Notes under the pieces: model-generated
What the model saw: the letters and a program-made list of their open reading frames with translations, nothing else
Database searches by the model: none
What the model was told of the DNA's origin: nothing
NCBI GenBank assembly: GCA_017620795.1
Contig: JAGAUM010000102.1
Coordinates: 1-22,783 of the forward strand
Reading direction: 5' to 3'
Source: Clostridia bacterium
GTDB lineage: Bacteria > Bacillota > Clostridia > RGIG8785
Length of the DNA: 22,783 nt
Made by a program: the position numbers and the translations under genes
Part shown: positions 1 to 7,958 of the stretch, piece after piece
How the letters are laid out: every line of letters starts with the position of its first letter
Numbering within the stretch: position 1 is the stretch's first letter

Positions 1-1731
1 AATATGCGTACCTTAAGCAGTATGCCGGAAGCCAAGCAACGCTATAAATCCTTGGAAACCCTGGAGGTCTATGCACCTTTGGCACATCGCTTGGGTATCC
101 AGAAATTCAAATGGGAATTGGAAGATCTGGCATTGTCCTTTTTGGACCCCGTCGGCTATCAAGAAATTGAAGACGGCTTGAACCAAAAGCGCCAGGAGCG
201 AGAAGAATACATCGAAAAAATCATCGCCCAGTTAAATGAGACCATGGAACATTCGGGCGTAGAGCACTATGCGGTCGAAGGCCGCGCCAAGCACTTTTAT
301 AGCATCTATCGGAAGATGTTTACCCAGAACAAGTCTTTAGAAGAAATCTATGACCTGTTTGCAGTTCGTGTCATTGTAGAATCGGTCAGCGACTGCTATG
401 CGGTTTTGGGCTTGGTTCATGAAATGTACACCCCTGTTCCCGGTCGGTTCAAGGACTATATTGCCATGCCCAAACCCAAGATGTATCAGTCCCAGCATTC
501 TACCGTCATCGGAGAGCACGGCATTCCCTTTGAAATCCAGATTCGCACCTGGGAGATGCATCGTACGGCGGAATATGGTATCGCCGCCCACTGGAAATAC
601 AAAGAGGGCGCAACAGGCGCTACGGATGTAGACTCCAAGCTGGCATGGGTTCGCCAGATGCTGGAATTACAGGACGATGTTGCCGATGCGGACGAGTTCA
701 AGAAAACCTTAAAAATCGACCTGTTTGCGGATGAGGTCTTTGTCTTTACCCCCAAAGGCGACGTTATCAGCCTGCCTGTCGGGGCGACCCCCATCGACTT
801 TGCGTATGCCATCCACAGCGCTGTCGGCAATCGCATGACGGGCGCGAAGGTAAACGGACATATTGTCCCCTTGGACTATGCCTTGCAAAACGGTGAGTTT
901 GTGGAGGTTATTACCTCTTCGGCCAACCATGGCCCCAGCCGCGACTGGCTGAAGGTGGCAAAAACCTCTCAGGCACGGAACAAAATCAACCAGTGGTTTA
1001 AGCGTGAGCGTCGAGACGAGAACATCGCCATCGGCAAGGAACAGGTGGAGCGTGAACTGCACCGCAACAACCTTTCTGCTACCGACCTGTTCCGTCAGGA
1101 GTATCTGGACGTTATCATTAAGCGCTACGGCTTTAACTCTTTAGAGGATTTGTACCTCGGCATTGGCTATGGTGCCATTACTGCCGCCAAAGTCATTGCG
1201 CGGCTGAAAGAAGAATACAAAAAATGCAACCCCGAAGTGAAGCTCCCTGTTGCCAGCGAGTCGAAACGGACTGCTGCCCATTCCAGCGGTGTTGTGGTAG
1301 AGGGAATTGACAACTGTCTGGTGAAGATGGCGAAGTGCTGTAACCCTGTCCCCGGGGATGCGATTATCGGCTATATCACCCGTGGCCGCGGTGTATCGGT
1401 ACACCGTTGCGACTGTGTCAATGTCAACGGGTTGAACAAGGAAGAAGCAGGCCGTCTGATTCATGTTTCCTGGGAGGAGCGGGTACACAATACCTATATT
1501 GCCCAGATTGAACTGTTTGCGACCGACCGAGATAATCTGGTTGTGGATATTGTCAACACCATTGCCGACCACAAGATTCCCTTAAAGGGTATCAACGCCC
1601 GTGCTGGTAAGAACCAGACGGCAGCGGTGGAAATCACTCTGGAAATTGTGGATTCGGTCCAGTTAGACCGCTTGATTTATAAGCTCATGACCTTGCGCGG
1701 TGTGGACAATGTTTCCAGAAAGGTAGGCTAA
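1..1731 (+). CDS. rel: Bifunctional (p)ppGpp synthetase/hydrolase, 5'-truncated by the window edge
   Basis: This is the stringent-response enzyme that makes and degrades (p)ppGpp in the cytoplasm. The visible 576 codons begin inside the end of the HD hydrolase domain: the opening N-M-R-T-L is the tail of the usual DRLHNMRTL motif, so the true start lies upstream. Visible domains, counted from the ATG at base 4, are the RelA/SpoT synthetase (about 90-205, with RAKHFYSIYRKM and FEIQIRTWEMHRTAEYGIAAH), TGS (about 240-303), a Cys/His-containing linker domain (KCCNPVPGD, HRCDC) and a C-terminal ACT domain. The usually invariant YQSLHTTV loop reads YQSQHSTV here. The next gene starts one base after the stop codon. 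The family call is very secure. A long-form Rel is normal in Firmicutes. Confidence 0.96.
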   Translation, partial: NMRTLSSMPEAKQRYKSLETLEVYAPLAHRLGIQKFKWELEDLALSFLDPVGYQEIEDGLNQKRQEREEYIEKIIAQLNETMEHSGVEHYAVEGRAKHFYSIYRKMFTQNKSLEEIYDLFAVRVIVESVSDCYAVLGLVHEMYTPVPGRFKDYIAMPKPKMYQSQHSTVIGEHGIPFEIQIRTWEMHRTAEYGIAAHWKYKEGATGATDVDSKLAWVRQMLELQDDVADADEFKKTLKIDLFADEVFVFTPKGDVISLPVGATPIDFAYAIHSAVGNRMTGAKVNGHIVPLDYALQNGEFVEVITSSANHGPSRDWLKVAKTSQARNKINQWFKRERRDENIAIGKEQVERELHRNNLSATDLFRQEYLDVIIKRYGFNSLEDLYLGIGYGAITAAKVIARLKEEYKKCNPEVKLPVASESKRTAAHSSGVVVEGIDNCLVKMAKCCNPVPGDAIIGYITRGRGVSVHRCDCVNVNGLNKEEAGRLIHVSWEERVHNTYIAQIELFATDRDNLVVDIVNTIADHKIPLKGINARAGKNQTAAVEITLEIVDSVQLDRLIYKLMTLRGVDNVSRKVG

Positions 1732-1732
1732 A

Positions 1733-2326
1733 ATGATTTTTCATCAGATTACAGGCGGATTATTGCAACAAAACGCCTATTTATATGGAGACGAAGAAAA
1801 TCTTTTCTTAATTGACCCGGGCAGTCATGCCCAAGACTGGCTGAACTATTTAAACGAGCAGGGCTTAAAACTGACTGCGTTACTGTTGACCCACGGCCAT
1901 TTTGACCATGTGGGCGCGGTAGACGCCCTGCGTGATGCTTTGGACGTTCCCCTTTGGATGCACGAAGCAGACCATATCATGCTTTCGGATTTCGAGTGGC
2001 GTGGTGGACACAACAAAAACCCCTTGCGCCCTGCTGACCGCTTTTTGACCGACGGGGAGCAAATCGGGCCGTTGACGGTCTGGCACACCCCGGGGCATTC
2101 CTTGGGTAGTGTCTGCTATATCGCTTCCGACCGTGTCTTTACAGGGGATACTTTGTTTGAAGGCACCATCGGCAGAACCGATTTTCGTGGCGGTTCTTTT
2201 GAAACTATGGAACAAAGCCTCAAACGCTTGCGCACCCTGCCGCCGGAGCTGGACGTTTACGCAGGTCACGGAGACACCACCACCATCGCACGGGAACGGG
2301 CATATAACCCTTACTTGAGAGGATGA
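1733..2326 (+). CDS. Metallo-beta-lactamase-fold hydrolase, glyoxalase II-like
   Basis: This 197-residue protein is a cytoplasmic dinuclear-metal hydrolase of the glyoxalase II / MBL superfamily. The metal-binding HxHxDH motif is H54-G-H56-F-D58-H59. Further ligands are H122 (TPGHSLGS), D139 (FTGDTLFEGTIGRTDF) and H179 (YAGHGDTTTI). The C-terminal NPYLR ending is typical of the short bacterial members that lie between rel and hemZ in Clostridia. The ATG lies one base after the rel stop, with an AAGG-type binding site inside the rel 3' end, so it is translated from the same mRNA. Family members hydrolyse thioesters such as S-lactoylglutathione or its bacillithiol equivalents, but the substrate cannot be read from the sequence. 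Confidence 0.92.
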   Translation: MIFHQITGGLLQQNAYLYGDEENLFLIDPGSHAQDWLNYLNEQGLKLTALLLTHGHFDHVGAVDALRDALDVPLWMHEADHIMLSDFEWRGGHNKNPLRPADRFLTDGEQIGPLTVWHTPGHSLGSVCYIASDRVFTGDTLFEGTIGRTDFRGGSFETMEQSLKRLRTLPPELDVYAGHGDTTTIARERAYNPYLRG

Positions 2327-2331
2327 CCAAA

Positions 2332-3510
2332 ATGAACGCACCGAACCCTTGGGGAGAGGTCAACGGGATTCGACCCGTAAAATACATTCGCATATTAAAC
2401 GAAGTGGAAGGTTTGTCTTTAGACCAAATCTATGACCGCTTTTTAAACGAGTTTCACGCCTCGCAGGAGAAGGTGGACCTGGCATTTGACATTTTCCGTC
2501 GGGAACAGGCATTGATGGCAAAGTATCCGCCCGAGGGCATTAGTTTATATATCGGGATTCCCTTCTGCCCCACGCGGTGTTTGTACTGCTCGTTCATTTC
2601 GGCACCATATAAAAAGATGTCGACTTTTGTAGACCCCTTCGTTTCCGCTTTGCTAAAAGAAATTGAAGCCTGCGGAAAACTGGTGGCGGATTTGGGACTG
2701 CCTATTAAGAGCGTCTACTTTGGTGGCGGCACCCCCACCGCATTGGAGCCCGAGCGATTGGAGCGGATTATTACCGCCCTACGGGAGCACTTCGACCTCA
2801 GTGGCATCTATGAATACACGGTTGAGGCAGGTCGTCCTGAAACGGTGACCGATACGATGCTGGAGATGTTGAAACGAAACGGTGTTGACCGCATCAGCAT
2901 CAACCCCCAAAGCATGCACCAAAAAACCTTGAACGCCATTGGCAGAAGCCACACCCCTGAAGACATCCGTCAGGCGTTTGCACGGGCACGGGCACACGGC
3001 TTTGACAATATCAATATGGACCTGATTGCTGCTCTGCCGGGGGAAACGTTGGAGGATTTTTCCCAGACCTTAGACGAGGTACTGGCATTAGACCCTGAAA
3101 ACATCACAGTCCACACCATGTACATCAAGCGCGCCTCGTTTTTAAACCAGAATCTGGGTGCTTATGATTTTTCCCAGGCAGCAGACGAGATGCTCCGTTT
3201 GGCAGCAACCCGACTGCGTGCCCAAGGCTATAACCCTTACTACCTGTACAAGCAGAAAAATACCGTGGGGAATCTGGAGAATGTGGGCTATGCCAAGCCT
3301 GGCACCGAAGGACTTTATAACGTCTATAGCATGGCGGAGTTGCAAACCATTTTAGCCATGGGTGGCGGTGGTGCAACCAAGCTGGTGGATCGGGAAAAGG
3401 ACTTTATTGACCGCGTCTTTAATGTCAAGGATGTACTGACCTACATCGAGAAGATTGACGAGATGATTTTACGCAAGGAACGGTTAAGAGATTTTTATAA
3501 AAAACAGTAG
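2332..3510 (+). CDS. hemZ: HemZ-type radical SAM protein (coproporphyrinogen III oxidase family)
   Basis: This is a radical SAM enzyme of the oxygen-independent coproporphyrinogen III oxidase family. The cluster motif CX3CX2C is at C79, C83 and C86 (FCPTRCLYC), and the SAM-binding GGGTP is at about 131-135. The N-terminus has the PWGEVNGIRPVK signature that lies internally in HemZ proteins. HemZ proteins as I know them (B. subtilis about 500 aa) have roughly 100 extra N-terminal residues. Here the gene starts against the preceding gene, so it is a short form of 392 aa. The ATG at 2332 is preferred because GAGAGG lies 9 nt upstream. An ATG at 2323, overlapping the previous stop, would add three residues. 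The stop is TAG, with a TAA two codons later. Haem synthesis is inferred from the family; other family members are chaperones (HemW). Confidence 0.88.
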   Translation: MNAPNPWGEVNGIRPVKYIRILNEVEGLSLDQIYDRFLNEFHASQEKVDLAFDIFRREQALMAKYPPEGISLYIGIPFCPTRCLYCSFISAPYKKMSTFVDPFVSALLKEIEACGKLVADLGLPIKSVYFGGGTPTALEPERLERIITALREHFDLSGIYEYTVEAGRPETVTDTMLEMLKRNGVDRISINPQSMHQKTLNAIGRSHTPEDIRQAFARARAHGFDNINMDLIAALPGETLEDFSQTLDEVLALDPENITVHTMYIKRASFLNQNLGAYDFSQAADEMLRLAATRLRAQGYNPYYLYKQKNTVGNLENVGYAKPGTEGLYNVYSMAELQTILAMGGGGATKLVDREKDFIDRVFNVKDVLTYIEKIDEMILRKERLRDFYKKQ

Positions 3511-3562
3511 CTTTTTTAACATATTGATGATAAACTGATATTAGAAAAAGGAAGAAAGGGGC

Positions 3563-3925
3563 ATGAACATGGAATTTAAGATGAATGAATGGAAAGAAAA
3601 AGTGGTCAGTGCAGGAAAAACTGCTGCAAACAAATCGGGTGAACTGGTAGAAATCGCAAAGCTGTCTTTGCAGATTTCTTCTAAAGAAGACGATATTGCA
3701 AAGGTTTATCGCGAGATTGGCGAAAGTGTATACGATGCGTTTAAAAACGCGGACGTGAATGTAGAGGTTGAGCCCCGTTGTGAGAAGCTGGACATTTTAT
3801 TTGCCGAGCTGGAAGAGTTGAAGAACCGTCGTGCACAGCTTCGTGATGAGCACGCTTGCCCCGGTTGCGGAAAGATGGTCAAAGAGGGACACGCTTTTTG
3901 TCACCATTGTGGGAAAGCACAGTGA
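3563..3925 (+). CDS. Small coiled-coil protein with C-terminal zinc ribbon
   Basis: This is a 120-residue soluble protein with no signal peptide. Residues 1-95 are charged and helical with a likely coiled coil (about 38-95). The C-terminus is a zinc ribbon with CPxC at 99/102 and CHHC at 113/116. Zinc-ribbon proteins of this layout are common and uncharacterised in Clostridia, and no enzymatic motif is seen. The start is the ATG at 3563, preceded by a purine-rich GGAAGAAAGGGG; an ATG two codons later is an alternative. It lies 52 bases after hemZ without a visible terminator, and its last four bases overlap the next gene. Translation of the two is therefore probably coupled. Confidence 0.8.
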   Translation: MNMEFKMNEWKEKVVSAGKTAANKSGELVEIAKLSLQISSKEDDIAKVYREIGESVYDAFKNADVNVEVEPRCEKLDILFAELEELKNRRAQLRDEHACPGCGKMVKEGHAFCHHCGKAQ

Positions 3926-4455
3926 CCCGCCCGCTGATTATTACCCTGTCGGGCAAGGCTCGCCACGGTAAGGACACAGCGGCAGAGATGCTGCAAACCA
4001 AACTGACAGAACAGGGAAAGCGGGTGTTAAACATCCGCTATGCCGATTACCTCAAATACATCGTTGCGACGTATCTGGGCGGAAGTTATGAAAGAACTCC
4101 TGAAAACCGCTCCTTATGGCAACATTTCGGGACCGAGACCGTCCGCGCCAGGGACGAGCATTTTTGGGTGGACACGGTCATCCGTCTGGTCAAGGTCTTA
4201 TCCGACCGCTTTGATTATGTGTTGATTCCCGATGTACGTTTCCCCAACGAGATTACCCGTTGGACGGATGAAGGCTTTACGGTTCGGACTTTGCACGTGA
4301 CGCGGACAGGCTTTGAAAATGACCTGACCGCCGAGCAACGCGCCCATGCCAGTGAGACGGCATTGGATGGCTTTACCTTCGACCGCTACTTGCGAGCAGG
4401 CACCTTAGAGGAGCTGGAGGCGGAGGTTGAAAAGACTTTGGATTTCATTTTATAA
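3922..4455 (+). CDS. Deoxynucleoside monophosphate kinase-like P-loop protein
   Basis: This 177-residue P-loop kinase resembles the dNMP kinases known from phages such as T4 gp1. The Walker A motif is GKARHGKDT at residues 11-19. The DVRFPNE motif at 104-110 and the later HASE (about 142-145) match the phage dNMP-kinase signature. The start is taken as the GTG at 3922, which overlaps the previous stop in a GTGA arrangement. A longer frame opening at 3856 would run through the zinc-ribbon coding region and adds no recognisable sequence. It sits in an ordinary chromosomal operon with no phage genes nearby. Phosphorylation of a (deoxy)nucleotide is the family inference; the substrate is unknown. 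Confidence 0.8.
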   Translation: MTRPLIITLSGKARHGKDTAAEMLQTKLTEQGKRVLNIRYADYLKYIVATYLGGSYERTPENRSLWQHFGTETVRARDEHFWVDTVIRLVKVLSDRFDYVLIPDVRFPNEITRWTDEGFTVRTLHVTRTGFENDLTAEQRAHASETALDGFTFDRYLRAGTLEELEAEVEKTLDFIL

Positions 4456-4478
4456 ATTAGAAAAAAGGGGGATTTCCG

Positions 4479-6068
4479 ATGAAAAAATGGGGGGCTTTAT
4501 TGCTGGCGATGGTCATGATTCTGTCCTGTTTGACGGCGTATGCCGCACCGATTTTCAGCGATGTGGACGATTCTTGGTCTTGGGCAGAAAAAGCGATTAA
4601 AAGCATGTATAAAGAAGGCATGATTTCCGGCTATACGGACGGCACCTACCGTCCCGGTAACGGCGTTACCAGATTAGAAAGCATGCTCTTGATTGCACGC
4701 GTTTTGGGTTATAAGGAAGAAGCCATGGCTTCCGCAGTAGAAAACGCAGTGGCTCTTTATGAAGAAAAGCTTGCAGATTTGGAGCTTTTATATCCGAAGG
4801 AAATCTGCTATTTAATCTATAACGGTATCTTCACGGTAGAAGAAGTTCGCACCTACCTGTCGGGCGCAGGCGCAAACGCTGTATTAAAGCGTCACGAAGC
4901 CGCCTTCTTTTTAACCCGTGCAGACGGGGGTGAGCAGGAAGTCCGTGACAACATTGCCGTAGCACTGGACTTTGAGGACCAGGATGCAATCCCTGTTGAT
5001 TTTTTGGATTATGTATGGTATGTTCAAAAGCATGGCATCATGAAGGGGATGGGAGATAATATCTTCTCTCCGCTGACCGAAGTTAATCGCGCACAGATGG
5101 CAGTCATGCTTTATAACATCAGTAACAAGAAGGGCTTTACTTATGCAAAAGGCGTAGTGGCTGAGGTCAACGCCTCCGAAAACCGCTTGAAGATTCGCGG
5201 AGTAACAACGCCATACACGGTTGCTGATAACGTTTACATCCGTCTCGACGGCAAGCTGGTTGACTTGGCAGAATTGCCTGCCAGAAGCGAAGTCACCTTG
5301 CAACTGGAAAACGATGTAGTTGTGATGATTGAAGCCCAAAAGGGTGCGGAGCTGGTAACGGTTTCCGGTGTTCTGACCGCAAAAAAAATGATTTCTTCGC
5401 AAGAGTGCTTGATTGTTCGCCCTGCAGGCGAAGAGGAAGATATAACCTATTCCCTGTCTCCCCTTTGTGTTTATACTGTTAATGGTAAGAACGCCGAGTA
5501 TGACCATTTGACCAGAGGTGACGCTGTTACCGTTACTTTAGAGAACGACCTGGTTATCAAGGTTGTTGCAACCTCTCCCACCGCTACGGCAATGGCAACG
5601 ATTGAAGAAATCCTGATTTCGTCCACCACCTCTCGCCTGACGGTTTCCAGCAACGGGAACACCCAGTCCTATGTTCTGGCCCGCGGCGCCACCATCACCT
5701 TGGGTGGTGAGAAAAAGTCTATCTATGACCTGCGTTTGGGCGACAATATCATCCTGACCTTGGAAAACAACATCATTGTCAGTGTTTCTTCTGCGGCAGA
5801 GGATGATGAAGCGGTTCAGGAAGTGCTTGTGGGTAAGGTAGTATCGGTTGATCCCGATAGCGCCACCATCGTCGTTGCAGTTACCAATGCTTCGGACGAG
5901 ACGGCCTCCTGTCAGGTAAGGGTCAAGGACAAGGCAAGCATCATGGATGCAGCCACCTCCCTTGCAAAAGACATGAACGCTATCCGTGCAGGTCAGAGCC
6001 TGTCGATTGTCGCCAATTCCTTGGGCGACGGCATCTACGAGACCTCTGCAATCATCATCCTGCAATAA
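4479..6068 (+). CDS. Secreted S-layer-homology (SLH) domain protein with beta-repeat C-terminus
   Basis: This 529-residue exported protein probably binds the cell wall. A signal peptide occupies about residues 1-22 (MKKWGALLLAMVMILSCLTA, then an AYA-A cleavage site). SLH domain 1 spans about 25-78 (FSDVDDSWSWAEKAI, GYTDGTYRPG, VTRLES). SLH 2 is degenerate (about 105-147), and SLH 3 spans about 163-213 (MKGMGDNIFSPLTEVNRAQMA). From about 222 to the end there are roughly four beta-rich repeats, each opening with a hydrophobic V-x-G/E-x-V strand and containing an acidic L-x-L-E-N-x-(V/I) segment. SLH domains bind pyruvylated wall polymers, so it should sit on the outer surface. The ATG follows AAAAAGGGGG. 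A strong terminator follows the gene, which closes the operon. Confidence 0.88.
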   Translation: MKKWGALLLAMVMILSCLTAYAAPIFSDVDDSWSWAEKAIKSMYKEGMISGYTDGTYRPGNGVTRLESMLLIARVLGYKEEAMASAVENAVALYEEKLADLELLYPKEICYLIYNGIFTVEEVRTYLSGAGANAVLKRHEAAFFLTRADGGEQEVRDNIAVALDFEDQDAIPVDFLDYVWYVQKHGIMKGMGDNIFSPLTEVNRAQMAVMLYNISNKKGFTYAKGVVAEVNASENRLKIRGVTTPYTVADNVYIRLDGKLVDLAELPARSEVTLQLENDVVVMIEAQKGAELVTVSGVLTAKKMISSQECLIVRPAGEEEDITYSLSPLCVYTVNGKNAEYDHLTRGDAVTVTLENDLVIKVVATSPTATAMATIEEILISSTTSRLTVSSNGNTQSYVLARGATITLGGEKKSIYDLRLGDNIILTLENNIIVSVSSAAEDDEAVQEVLVGKVVSVDPDSATIVVAVTNASDETASCQVRVKDKASIMDAATSLAKDMNAIRAGQSLSIVANSLGDGIYETSAIIILQ

Positions 6069-6081
6069 CAACGTTGATTCA

Positions 6082-6115
6082 TGAGGGGGCCTTTTCGACC
6101 CCCTCATTATTTTTT
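6082..6115 (+). terminator. Rho-independent terminator after the SLH gene
   Basis: A perfect 8-bp stem TGAGGGGG / CCCCCTCA (6082-6089 with 6099-6106), extendable by one A-T pair, encloses a 9-nt loop. It is followed by a T-rich tail at 6107-6115. It lies 13 bases after the SLH stop codon and separates that operon from the sigma-factor unit. Confidence 0.92.
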
Positions 6116-6126
6116 AAAAACTTTTG

Positions 6127-6151
6127 TGACCTTTAAAACCGCTCAATCGTT
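6127..6151 (+). promoter_or_regulatory. Candidate ECF-type promoter upstream of the sigma gene
   Basis: TGACC (6127-6131) and CGTT (6148-6151) are separated by 16 nt. They resemble the -35 (TGAAC-like) and -10 (CGTC-like) elements of autoregulated ECF sigma promoters. The match is imperfect and rests on position just upstream of an ECF sigma gene, so this is a weak inference. Confidence 0.3.
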
Positions 6152-6173
6152 TTCATGATAGAGGGGAGAAACC

Positions 6174-6653
6174 ATGAACCGAAATACTCAACTCGAAACT
6201 GCATATCACCGTCATGCGGACCTGCTCTATCGTTTGGCTCTGGCTGAACTGCAACGCCCGCAAGACGCGGAAGACGCTGTCGCGGACGCCTTTGAACGCT
6301 ACTTAACCTCCGCACCCCCATTCCAGAACGAAGAGGGGGAGCGGGCATGGCTGATTCGGGTAACCGTCAACCGTAGCCGAGATTTGTACCGCCGCCGTCG
6401 CATCCGCACCCATGAGCCGTTGGAAGCGGCAGAAACCATCGGGGTCACTGATGAGGCGAAGGAAGTCCTTCATGCACTGTCGGAGCTTCCCCACAAGTAC
6501 CGCACGGTCATCACCCTTCATTATTTAGAAGGGTTCAGCGTAGCGGAAATCGGCGCCGCATTGAACCTGTCCGAATCGGCAGTGAAAATGCGTCTTTCCC
6601 GTGGACGGGAGCAGCTAAAACCCAAACTGAAAGGAGAAGACGAGCGTGTTTGA
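6174..6653 (+). CDS. ECF-family RNA polymerase sigma factor
   Basis: This is a 159-residue sigma-70 family factor of the extracytoplasmic-function type. Region 2 spans about residues 8-50 (LYRLALAELQRPQDAEDAVADAFERYL). Region 4 spans about 105-153, with the helix-turn-helix in LEGFSVAEIGAALNLSESAV. The ATG follows GAGGGGAGAAACC, a good binding site. The last 8 bases overlap the next gene, which looks like its membrane partner. The layout implies that it responds to an envelope signal, and its likely targets include the downstream envelope genes. The regulon itself cannot be read from the sequence. Confidence 0.93.
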   Translation: MNRNTQLETAYHRHADLLYRLALAELQRPQDAEDAVADAFERYLTSAPPFQNEEGERAWLIRVTVNRSRDLYRRRRIRTHEPLEAAETIGVTDEAKEVLHALSELPHKYRTVITLHYLEGFSVAEIGAALNLSESAVKMRLSRGREQLKPKLKGEDERV

Positions 6654-7167
6654 CCCCAAATCGGTGGATGCCTTTCAAAGCATCAAAGCACCGAATCATT
6701 TGCAAGAACGCGTATTAAAAGCCCGACCGAAAAGGCGCACCCTATACCCTGTTTTCGGCACAGCAGTTGCTGCAGGGCTTGCCGCCGTCTTTCTTGCAGT
6801 ACAGTTTTTCTCTGCCACACCGACAGGTGTCACCGTTGGCGGTCTGGCAGTTGAAAACCAAACGGTCTTGTTGCCCAATCAATCGGTGCCCATGATGGCG
6901 CGGATGGGTGCCATGACCACCCAGTCTGTTTGCTTTGACGAGGCTGTGACCGTTACGTCTTTGGACGGCACCCTCACGGACGAGATGTATAACGCACTGT
7001 CCCTTCCTTACGAAGCAAAAGCAGACACCCCTGTTTTGTGGCATGTACAAACGCCACCTGACACCTTCACCCTGACTGCCGAGGCAGAGGGGGAGGAACT
7101 CCAACTTCGTCTTACTTATGATGAGACTCAAAACAACTGGACCATTTGCCGTGTAACGGCAGAATAA
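6646..7167 (+). CDS. Putative membrane anti-sigma factor
   Basis: This 173-residue single-pass membrane protein has a short N-terminal cytoplasmic segment (about 1-30) that holds SIKAPNHLQERVL. A transmembrane helix spans about 32-54 (GTAVAAGLAAVFLAVQFF), followed by an extracytoplasmic beta-rich domain of about 115 residues. The start is GTG at 6646, which overlaps the sigma gene by 8 bases and follows AAAGGAG. It has no zinc anti-sigma HxxxCxxC motif, so the anti-sigma role is inferred from the overlap with the ECF gene and the inside-membrane-outside layout seen in other Firmicute ECF partners. It could instead be an unrelated small membrane protein. Confidence 0.65.
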   Translation: MFDPKSVDAFQSIKAPNHLQERVLKARPKRRTLYPVFGTAVAAGLAAVFLAVQFFSATPTGVTVGGLAVENQTVLLPNQSVPMMARMGAMTTQSVCFDEAVTVTSLDGTLTDEMYNALSLPYEAKADTPVLWHVQTPPDTFTLTAEAEGEELQLRLTYDETQNNWTICRVTAE

Positions 7168-7182
7168 GAAAGGAGACTATCC

Positions 7183-7923
7183 ATGAAAAAACTGTTAGCA
7201 CTTGTTCTCGCACTGTCCCTGATTTTATCCTTCGCCGCTTGCGGCAAGAAACCCACCGTTGACGAGCCGGTTTCGGGCGACCCCGTCATTGAAGAACCTG
7301 TAGTGGCCCCCGAAGTAGAAGAGCCCAAAGAAGAACCAAAAGAAGAGCCTTCTAAGGAAGAGGAAAAGCCTGCTGAAAAACCTGCAGAGAAACCTGCAGA
7401 GAAACCTGCAGAACTGCCCGAAGAAAAGCCTGCTGAAAAACCCGAAGAGACCCCTGTCGCTCCCCAGGAAAAGCCGGAAGAAGTAAAGCCTTCCGCTCCG
7501 ACTCCTGCTCTGCCTCAGGAACCTTCCCCCAGCGCAACGGTTGGCCAGAAATTGCTGACTCGCTTTAAGCAGGTTGCAACCAATCGCACTCCCGAAGAAA
7601 TTGCCCAGCTGTTGATTGAGGGAGACGCTTTACCCTTCATGGCAGGTGCAATGCCTGTAGAAGAAGGTTTCTTAAACGGCTTTGACGAAGAAGTCAAAGG
7701 CTTCTCCGAAGGTGCAATGTTCGGTCCTATGATTGGCACCATTCCCTTTATTGGCTATGTATTCAAGCTTCCTGCAGGTGCAGATGTGAATGCCTTTGTA
7801 AACGGCTTAAAGTCTAACGGCAACCTGCGTTGGAACATTTGTACCGCCGCAGAAGAAATGGTCACGGGCAACGTCGGTCAGACTGTTTTCTTTGTTATGT
7901 GCCCTGCACAGTTTGAAGAATAA
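7183..7923 (+). CDS. Lipoprotein with Pro/Glu/Lys-rich linker and unknown C-terminal domain
   Basis: This 246-residue protein is probably lipid-anchored. The signal peptide MKKLLALVLALSLILSFAAC ends in a lipobox with the modifiable Cys at residue 20. Residues 22-118 are a low-complexity stalk rich in Glu, Pro and Lys, including four exact EKPA repeats at 61-76. That is what a spacer through the peptidoglycan would look like. Residues 119-246 form a compact domain without Cys pairs or catalytic motifs that I recognise. It starts 15 bases after the putative anti-sigma gene, with AAAGGAG upstream, so it belongs to the same unit. A role in envelope sensing is possible but not shown. Confidence 0.82.
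   Translation: MKKLLALVLALSLILSFAACGKKPTVDEPVSGDPVIEEPVVAPEVEEPKEEPKEEPSKEEEKPAEKPAEKPAEKPAELPEEKPAEKPEETPVAPQEKPEEVKPSAPTPALPQEPSPSATVGQKLLTRFKQVATNRTPEEIAQLLIEGDALPFMAGAMPVEEGFLNGFDEEVKGFSEGAMFGPMIGTIPFIGYVFKLPAGADVNAFVNGLKSNGNLRWNICTAAEEMVTGNVGQTVFFVMCPAQFEE
7363..7410 (+). repeat. Four tandem 12-bp units encoding EKPA
   Basis: Four consecutive 12-bp units of the form GAR-AAR-CCT-GCN lie inside the lipoprotein gene. The DNA copies of the last three are almost identical, so slippage could change the linker length. A partial copy recurs a few codons later. Confidence 0.85.
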
Positions 7924-7958
7924 TCCATTTTAAATTCTAATGAGGAGGTGACCAACCG

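Noticed and set aside
3856-3921. Upstream start for the dNMP-kinase-like gene
   Set aside because: It would read through the zinc-ribbon coding region in another frame. The GTG at 3922 with a 4-base overlap gives the family N-terminus.
5538-6107. Long open frame on the minus strand opposite the SLH gene
   Set aside because: Low-complexity translation with no motif and no binding site; it is a by-product of the codon bias of the real gene on the plus strand. The same applies to 4911-5507.
7321-7460. Short repeats as a CRISPR-like array
   Set aside because: The units are 12 bp, in frame, without spacers, and encode EKPA in a lipoprotein linker.
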